Origin: Candidatus Bathyarchaeota archaeon
GTDB lineage: Archaea > Thermoproteota > Bathyarchaeia > 40CM-2-53-6 > RBG-13-38-9
Length of the DNA: 5,526 nt
Direction: 5' to 3'
Assembly: GCA_026394315.1 (NCBI GenBank)
Contig: JAPKYM010000168.1
Span: forward strand, 1 to 5,526
Below are positions 1 to 4,145 of the stretch, in pieces; the stretch's first letter is position 1, and the number at the start of each line of letters is the position of its first letter. The translations under genes were made by a program, and so were the position numbers. Under the pieces are notes generated by a model. The model had not been told where the DNA came from and ran no database searches. It worked only from the letters and a program-made list of their open reading frames with translations.

Positions 1-599
1 ACATGGCGGTGGAGATCTGTTATGACGCGAAGGTTCAGTACCCTGCTGTCTGTAACGCTATGGAAACGCTCCTTGTGCACAGAGCAATCGCAGAGGACTT
101 CCTTCCCAAAATGACCCAGAGATATAAGGATGCAAAGGTGGAGCTCAGAGGCGACTTGAGAACGAGGGATATACTGCCCGAGATCAAGGAAGCTACTGAG
201 GATGACTGGAGCACAGAATATCTTGACCTGATACTATCGATAAAGGTCGTAGATTCACTTCAGGAAGCAATAGACCACATAAATCATTATGGTTCACATC
301 ATACAGATGGCATAGTAACCCGAAATGGAGAAAACGCTAGAAGATTTCTGAACGAGGTCGACTCAGCAGTCGTCCTACATAATGCTTCAACAAGATTCAG
401 TGATGGCTACAGATTCGGCTTCGGCGCAGAGGTCGGAGTAAGCACTGAGAAAATACATGCCAGGGGCCCGGTAGGCCTTGAGGGCCTCGTCATATACAAG
501 TACATCGTTGAGGGGAACGGCCAAGTCGTGTCAACATACCTAGGAAAGAACCCTAGACCATTCACTCACAGAAGACTGGACAGAACTTGGACCGTCTAG
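1..599 (+). CDS. proA: gamma-glutamyl phosphate reductase, C-terminal part (5' end outside window)
   Basis: ProA reduces gamma-glutamyl phosphate to glutamate-5-semialdehyde with NADPH, the second step of proline synthesis, in the cytoplasm. The reading frame is open to the left edge, so the in-frame ATG at position 3 is internal and not the start. About 199 of the usual roughly 415-450 residues are present. Visible family motifs are the catalytic-cysteine segment PAVCNAMETLLVH (Cys codon 51-53), the ATEDDWSTEYLDLIL segment, the NASTRFSDGYRFGFGAEVG block and the IHARGPVGLEGL block. The tail continues past the usual GNGQVV with a short basic extension ending in FTHRRLDRTWTV; a tail of this kind occurs in many family members. 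No frameshift is seen. The TAG stop is followed by proB 21 nt later on the same strand, so the two are probably one transcript. Identity is secure; the start and any upstream partner are not visible. Confidence 0.95.
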   Translation, partial: MAVEICYDAKVQYPAVCNAMETLLVHRAIAEDFLPKMTQRYKDAKVELRGDLRTRDILPEIKEATEDDWSTEYLDLILSIKVVDSLQEAIDHINHYGSHHTDGIVTRNGENARRFLNEVDSAVVLHNASTRFSDGYRFGFGAEVGVSTEKIHARGPVGLEGLVIYKYIVEGNGQVVSTYLGKNPRPFTHRRLDRTWTV

Positions 600-620
600 G
601 AGCATGAAGAAAGCCTGAGA

Positions 621-1742
621 GTGAGCTCTTTGAAGAGGGACTTTGAGCAGGTCAAAAGAATAGTCATCAAGATTGGAACCTCGGTTCTCACAAAGTCAGA
701 CGGTTCCCTTGACAAGAAATACATGAGAGAAATCGCTGGCCAAGTATGCTCCCTTGCCAAGAAGAAAAAAGAGGTGATCCTGGTAAGTTCCGGCGCCATA
801 GGCTCAGGAGTGAAAGAGCTTGGATTGGGAACTATGCCCAGAGACATACCAACAAGACAGGGGGCCGCAGCAGTAGGTCAGAGCATACTGATGGAAGCTT
901 GGCGAGAAGCCTTCAGAAAACGTGGTGCAAAAGTCGCTCAGATACTTCTAACCTATGATGCATTCTCAAATAGAAGAACATACCTGAACCTCAGAAATTC
1001 AATGTCCAATCTTGCAAAATATGGCGTAATCCCGATAATTAACGAGAACGATCCCATTGCGGTCCATGAGATCGAGGCTACTTTCGGTGACAACGATAAA
1101 CTATCAGCTTTAGTAGCAGCCAAGGTGGACGCTGAACTGCTTATTCTCCTGACTGACGTCGATGGGTTGTATGATAAGAATCCAAAACGCAAGGATGCAA
1201 AACTCATTCCTGAGATAACAGAGATCACCCACACAATCGAAAGAATTGGCGGTGAGCCGGGTTCATGGAGGAGCAAAGGCGGTATGAAGACCAAGATTGA
1301 GGCGGCCAAGATCTCGGTAAAATCCAACTGCAACATGGTCATAGCAAATGCTCATGAGAAGAATGGGGTCACAAGGATCCTTCAGGGGGAAGAGGTAGGG
1401 ACGCTCTTCAGAGCCTCAAAGAACAGTTACACGAACAAAGAGAGATGGATAAGATTCTCGAAAAGTCATGGCAACATAAAGATCGACAAAGGCGCAAAGG
1501 ACGCACTACTGAGAGGGGGAAGCCTTCTGCCCTCAGGAATCCTGGAGGTAAAGGGAGAGTTCAATGAGAGCGAAGTCGTTACAATTGTCCATAATGATCA
1601 AGAAATTGCCAAGGTAATTGTGGATTATTCATCTGAGGAGCTGCTGAAGATTAAAGGCAAACAGACAGACCAAATAGAGAAGATTCTTGGATACAAGAAT
1701 TACGACAATATCTTCAGAAGAGAGAATATGGCTCCAATATAG
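621..1742 (+). CDS. proB: glutamate 5-kinase with C-terminal PUA domain
   Basis: ProB phosphorylates the gamma-carboxyl of L-glutamate with ATP, the committed and usually proline-inhibited step of proline synthesis. Its unstable product passes to ProA, encoded just upstream. The 373 residues match the full bacterial-type length (E. coli about 367). The N-terminal amino acid kinase domain (about 1-260) shows IVIKIGTSVLT, LVSSGAIGSG, AAVGQSILMEAW, IPIINENDPIAV, FGDNDKLSALVA, LLTDVDGLYDKNP and SKGGMKTKIEAAK. The C-terminal PUA domain (about 275-360) contains ERWIRF, DKGAKDALLRGGSLLPSGI and the closing IEKILGYKNYDNIFRREN. The start is uncertain. GTG at 621 has no Shine-Dalgarno at good distance, because the AGGAG at 598-602 lies 18 nt away. 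An in-frame TTG at 630 has GTGAG (621-625) just upstream and would give a product three residues shorter. Arginine is mostly AGA and isoleucine often ATA. The gene converges with the radical SAM gene over 19 nt in which I see no clear terminator. Confidence 0.96.
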   Translation: MSSLKRDFEQVKRIVIKIGTSVLTKSDGSLDKKYMREIAGQVCSLAKKKKEVILVSSGAIGSGVKELGLGTMPRDIPTRQGAAAVGQSILMEAWREAFRKRGAKVAQILLTYDAFSNRRTYLNLRNSMSNLAKYGVIPIINENDPIAVHEIEATFGDNDKLSALVAAKVDAELLILLTDVDGLYDKNPKRKDAKLIPEITEITHTIERIGGEPGSWRSKGGMKTKIEAAKISVKSNCNMVIANAHEKNGVTRILQGEEVGTLFRASKNSYTNKERWIRFSKSHGNIKIDKGAKDALLRGGSLLPSGILEVKGEFNESEVVTIVHNDQEIAKVIVDYSSEELLKIKGKQTDQIEKILGYKNYDNIFRRENMAPI

Positions 1743-1761
1743 GAATGATGGCCGCAATAGA

Positions 1762-2901
1762 CTAGGGAATCATCTCACAACTGTTGTATCTTCCATACTC
1801 GAAATCTCCAATGTTGATTTTTCCACTAGAGATTAGCTGCCTAACTCGAGGCTCAACTTCTCTTAAAGAATCTACTAGATTCTGGACTGTGTTACACACC
1901 AGTCTGAATCCAGACTCGCCCCAAAGCTTTGTGGCATTAGCATAGAGACATCTTCCTCCGCAGAGAGCGAGATACTCACATTCTGAACAGGGACTCTTGA
2001 CAGTGACAGCATCTTTGAGATCTAATGGGTTGGTGACCCAGATGTCGCCGAGGTAGAAGTCCTTCATGCCAGCCATTACGGGGCATGGAGTGATCTTCCC
2101 ATCAGTCTGTATGTTAAAGGTGTTCCATCCTGCCCCACATCTCAATTTGCAATCCTCCTTTAGAAGAAGGGAATTCATGATACTTACGAGGGGATAAATC
2201 CTGAGAACTTCACCAGACTTTTCCATACTTTCAACCCAAGTCTTGACGAGCCCGCTCACCCCGCGATTATACACCTCCTTTGACCACCTCTCAAAATGTG
2301 TGCGATCGGGATCATTCTGCCAGAATAATGCATCGAGTTGCCAGTGAACAGATGTGAAAACAAAATCATTGTTTGCAAGCAGCCAAATCACTTGCTGATC
2401 GATCTGACTATCCACGGAGATAGTCATTCTGGCTATCAGTTCACCTTCGAACCCGTTCTCCCGGAGTAATCTGAGGTTCTGAAATGTTTTTTTGTAGACT
2501 CCTCTGCCTCGGTGTTTGTCTGTGGAAGCTTCGTCCCCGTCGATTGAAACTAGAATTGTGTCTAATCTCTTGAGGTATTCTCGCTCAAGCTTGTTAAGCA
2601 TGAGTCCATTGGTCTGGATAATGTACCTATCAGCTGAGACACTATCCATCACATTCTTGAGCTTGCCAATTTCCAGAAGCGGTTCTCCGCCATAGAAGAT
2701 CAGAGTGGGCTCGGGATCCTTTTTGATGAAATATGCTAGATCTGAGACATCATACTCGATCGATGCGGGTAGGGAGTAGTCAATTTGCAGGTCTCCAAAG
2801 TCGCTGCCAAAGTCCTGGCATGATTTACCGTAGCAGTATGTGCATTGAAGATTGCACTTTGTGGTCAGAGTTATGTAGAAATTCAAACGGTTCAGTTTCA
2901 C
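1762..2901 (-). CDS. radical SAM/SPASM domain protein, putative peptide-modifying enzyme
   Basis: The 379-residue protein should cleave S-adenosylmethionine at a [4Fe-4S] cluster to make a 5'-deoxyadenosyl radical. The SAM cluster motif CNLQCTYC has Cys 16, 20 and 23, followed by the SAM-binding FYGGEPLL (69-76), IIQTNG (94-99) and VSIDGDE (118-124). The C-terminal SPASM domain is complete: C255-x12-G268-x4-C273, then C305-x2-C308-x5-C314-x3-C318 and C336. It should bind auxiliary clusters, as in enzymes that modify ribosomally made peptides or mature enzymes (anSME, PqqE, thioether-forming maturases). Additional Cys are 28, 251 and 375; the tail ends YNSCEMIP. From memory this resembles archaeal 'putative peptide-modifying' families such as the AF1577 group, an assignment needing an HMM test. 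GTG at 2901 gives the full length but has no clear Shine-Dalgarno. TTG at 2886 lies 11 nt after GGTGA and would begin MNFYITLTTKCN. It follows the glycosidase gene by 22 nt, so the two are probably cotranscribed. The substrate is unknown. Confidence 0.88.
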   Translation of the reverse strand: MKLNRLNFYITLTTKCNLQCTYCYGKSCQDFGSDFGDLQIDYSLPASIEYDVSDLAYFIKKDPEPTLIFYGGEPLLEIGKLKNVMDSVSADRYIIQTNGLMLNKLEREYLKRLDTILVSIDGDEASTDKHRGRGVYKKTFQNLRLLRENGFEGELIARMTISVDSQIDQQVIWLLANNDFVFTSVHWQLDALFWQNDPDRTHFERWSKEVYNRGVSGLVKTWVESMEKSGEVLRIYPLVSIMNSLLLKEDCKLRCGAGWNTFNIQTDGKITPCPVMAGMKDFYLGDIWVTNPLDLKDAVTVKSPCSECEYLALCGGRCLYANATKLWGESGFRLVCNTVQNLVDSLREVEPRVRQLISSGKINIGDFEYGRYNSCEMIP

Positions 2902-2923
2902 CCAGTATCTTTGTTAGTGAGGT

Positions 2924-3997
2924 CTAACGACTTCGAGCGTCGGTGAGATCTCGTTGGCCATATCTCTCTGATAGCCTATCGTAGCATCTAAGCCAAAGTG
3001 CTGCAGTCCACAGTTGACTCCTGCTCCCCTTCGGGGAGCCGGTTTCTGGGCCATACCACTCATGGAGCCCCTCACATCTGGTCATTTTCCAGAATTGCCT
3101 GGTCGCTTCGTCAACCAGATTCAGATGAAGTAGTGCCAGTACCATGTGACCTTGAACCAAACCCCAGACACCTCCGTTTTGATATATGTTTCCAGGGACT
3201 AAGCGCCACCAGCCACATTCGGACCGAGGATAAGGAGGCGAGATGTTGGCGTATCCGTATTCTGTTTCAGCGAGTTTGAAAGAACTCCTGACGACATCAA
3301 TTCTGGATTCTGGCACAAAGTCGTCGAGTATGGCTAACGCGTGACCTAGAACATCTAGATGTTCGGATCGGTCTCCCTTTTTGTCAACCCAGTCTGCATA
3401 GTAGCCCTTCTCAGATTGCCAGAAGGCGTCTTCAACTCGCTCCTTGAGATTCTCCTTCATCCCAGCCGGAGAGAGCTTGTATAGAAGAACTTGATTGTGG
3501 AAGGTTGCTTTGTTGCGGTATGTCCTCATTCCATCTCTCCAATCACGCCCGTAAATGAGCCCGTCGTTGTCAAGATTGGACTCAACATACCTCCATACCT
3601 CTTCGTATCGATCGAGCCTTCCAAGTCTCTTCATTAGATCCAGTATCAGCAGTTCGTTGTCTATTTCGTCAGTGAATTTTGCAGATGATGAAAGGCGTCT
3701 TGGATAACCGAAGTAGAGAGTTGGAACTCGACCACCCTTGACCAAGGCTAGCAATTTGCTGAAGTGGTTATCTATCTGTTCGTGAAAACCCAAGCTTGCC
3801 AGAGCTTCATAGCTGAAGCACATGTCCCGTGTCCAGTATTCGAAACTATATGTGGAAAGGCCGCCGCTTGCAGCTACGCCGTCACGTCCTAGGCAGGACT
3901 TGACTGTATCAATTGCCTCTTGCTTCTTGCATTGCACGAGGGGCTGCTCCAACATGTGAGCTGCTGCAACATCCTCTAAGTGACTATACTCGGCCAA
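2924..3997 (-). CDS. six-hairpin (alpha/alpha)6 glycosidase-like protein (GH15/GH100/debranching-enzyme-like)
   Basis: The 357-residue protein has no signal peptide or membrane segment, so it should act in the cytoplasm, probably on an alpha-glucosidic or sucrose-type bond. I recognise the superfamily, not the exact family. Motifs in order are FEYWTRDMCFSYEAL (52-66; compare WGRD in debranching enzymes and VRDF in GH100 invertases), FTDEIDNELLILDL (108-121; position of the GH100 DSGLWW acid motif), GRDWRDGM (150-157), HLDVLGHALAI (213-223), YQNGGVWGLVQGHMVLAL (272-289; compare HNGGSWP) and HEWYGPETGSPKGSRSQLW (312-330; compare PEYYDG...QTW). By this comparison D113 and E313 are candidate catalytic residues, an inference only. 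The protein is shorter than GH100 invertases (about 450 or more) and debranching enzymes. The TTG start at 3997 is supported by GAGG 5 nt upstream; the upstream in-frame stop at 4025-4027 leaves no room for a longer ATG form. Met15 is the first ATG. It is probably first in a unit with the radical SAM gene. Confidence 0.8.
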   Translation of the reverse strand: MAEYSHLEDVAAAHMLEQPLVQCKKQEAIDTVKSCLGRDGVAASGGLSTYSFEYWTRDMCFSYEALASLGFHEQIDNHFSKLLALVKGGRVPTLYFGYPRRLSSSAKFTDEIDNELLILDLMKRLGRLDRYEEVWRYVESNLDNDGLIYGRDWRDGMRTYRNKATFHNQVLLYKLSPAGMKENLKERVEDAFWQSEKGYYADWVDKKGDRSEHLDVLGHALAILDDFVPESRIDVVRSSFKLAETEYGYANISPPYPRSECGWWRLVPGNIYQNGGVWGLVQGHMVLALLHLNLVDEATRQFWKMTRCEGLHEWYGPETGSPKGSRSQLWTAALWLRCYDRLSERYGQRDLTDARSR

Positions 3998-4002
3998 GCT
4001 GT

Positions 4003-4006
4003 CCTC
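4003..4006 (-). promoter_or_regulatory. ribosome binding site deciding the TTG start of the glycosidase gene
   Basis: On the - strand GAGG (within GCGAGGA) lies 5 nt before the TTG at 3997. It is the only plausible Shine-Dalgarno close to the beginning of this open frame, and an in-frame TGA follows nine codons upstream of the TTG. It therefore supports TTG over the internal ATG (Met15). Confidence 0.5.
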
Positions 4007-4028
4007 GCCACAATGAACAATCGGTCAT

Positions 4029-4034
4029 GGAGGT
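4029..4034 (+). promoter_or_regulatory. strong Shine-Dalgarno sequence GGAGGT before a small ORF
   Basis: GGAGGT on the + strand is a perfect match to the anti-Shine-Dalgarno tail (CACCTCC) of 16S rRNA. It lies 7 nt before the ATG at 4042, which is optimal spacing. It is a better translation signal than any of the confirmed genes in the window has. It could still be chance, since the segment also lies opposite the leader of the glycosidase gene. Confidence 0.35.
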
Positions 4035-4041
4035 TACTAGA

Positions 4042-4072
4042 ATGTCAGGCACTGGATTCGCTGCACTGACAT
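4042..4072. repeat. inverted repeat, 7-bp arms plus 3 bp with a bulge
   Basis: ATGTCAG at 4042-4048 is the exact reverse complement of CTGACAT at 4066-4072. A further GCA (4049-4051) can pair with TGC (4062-4064) if A4065 bulges, leaving a 10-nt loop. In a + strand RNA the hairpin would bury the ATG of the small ORF. In a - strand RNA it would lie in the leader of the glycosidase gene. No flanking T run suggests a terminator. Confidence 0.5.
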
Positions 4073-4119
4073 GTCTGTTTCTCAGTTTAGTCTGCCTAAC
4101 TATTCATATGTTTTGTTAG
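4042..4119 (+). CDS. candidate 25-residue hydrophobic, cysteine-spaced small protein
   Basis: The frame opens with ATG at 4042, 7 nt behind GGAGGT, and closes with TAG at 4117-4119. An alternative ATG at 4027 in the same frame would add five residues but lacks a ribosome site. The product begins MSGTGFAALT; residues 6-21 are almost all hydrophobic or small, as in a single transmembrane helix. Cysteines sit at residues 11, 18 and 25, exactly seven apart, with the last at the C-terminus. A GC-rich hairpin starts 2 nt after the stop. I recognise no family. It could be a small membrane peptide, or a peptide substrate for the radical SAM/SPASM protein encoded 1.1 kb away on the other strand. Against it: it is very short, its start lies only 44 nt from the divergent glycosidase start, its 5' end coincides with an inverted repeat, and the only promoter-like string upstream is a weak TATACT at 3985-3990 inside the glycosidase gene. 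Confidence 0.27.
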   Translation: MSGTGFAALTCLFLSLVCLTIHMFC

Positions 4120-4120
4120 G
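4095..4120. repeat. symmetric dyad centred on CATATG, candidate operator or hairpin
   Basis: Arms CCTAAC (4095-4100) and GTTAGG (4115-4120) are perfect reverse complements. They are centred on the same axis as the central palindrome CATATG (4105-4110), so 20 of 26 positions obey dyad symmetry. Such nested symmetry is typical of a site bound by a dimeric helix-turn-helix regulator. It lies about 100-120 nt upstream of the glycosidase start. The central CATATGAAT on the - strand could also pass for an AT-rich promoter element. On the + strand the right arm contains the stop codon of the small ORF. Confidence 0.4.
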
Positions 4121-4121
4121 G

Positions 4122-4144
4122 CGCGCGCTACTTTTCAGCGCGCG
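4122..4144. terminator. GC-rich hairpin next to the uvrA stop, possible terminator or 3' stability element
   Basis: CGCGCGCT (4122-4129) pairs perfectly with AGCGCGCG (4137-4144) around a 7-nt loop, giving an 8-bp, nearly all G-C stem. It begins one base after the uvrA stop codon on the - strand and two bases after the stop of the small + strand ORF. On the + strand it is followed by TTTAGT, a short T run. On the - strand no T run follows, so it is not a classical intrinsic terminator for uvrA. In an archaeon, where T tracts rather than hairpins end transcripts, it might instead protect the uvrA mRNA end. Confidence 0.45.
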
Positions 4145-4145
4145 T

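Noticed and set aside
598..618. AGGAG followed by an ATG at 604 between proA and proB.
   Set aside because: The ATG is only 1 nt after the AGGAG and its frame is four codons long before TGA, so it encodes nothing and is not the proB start.
1743..1761. Shared bidirectional terminator between the convergent proB and radical SAM genes.
   Set aside because: The 19 nt contain no inverted repeat and no T or A run of note.
3984..4028. A 14-residue - strand reading frame starting with ATG at 4028 and overlapping the glycosidase TTG start in another frame, as a possible upstream leader peptide or the true start.
   Set aside because: It has no Shine-Dalgarno and an unremarkable sequence, and it stops after 14 codons. 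Joining it to the glycosidase would need a frameshift, while the TTG has its own GAGG.
3913..4119. Long + strand frame of 68 codons opposite the 5' end of the glycosidase gene as a real gene.
   Set aside because: Its first two thirds lie antisense to the glycosidase coding region or lack a ribosome site. Only the last 25 codons have an independent signal (GGAGGT), so only those were kept as a candidate.
4122..4144. Classical rho-independent terminator for uvrA.
   Set aside because: On the uvrA strand the hairpin is followed by CCCTAACAAAA rather than a T run; I kept it only as a possible terminator or stability hairpin of undecided strand.
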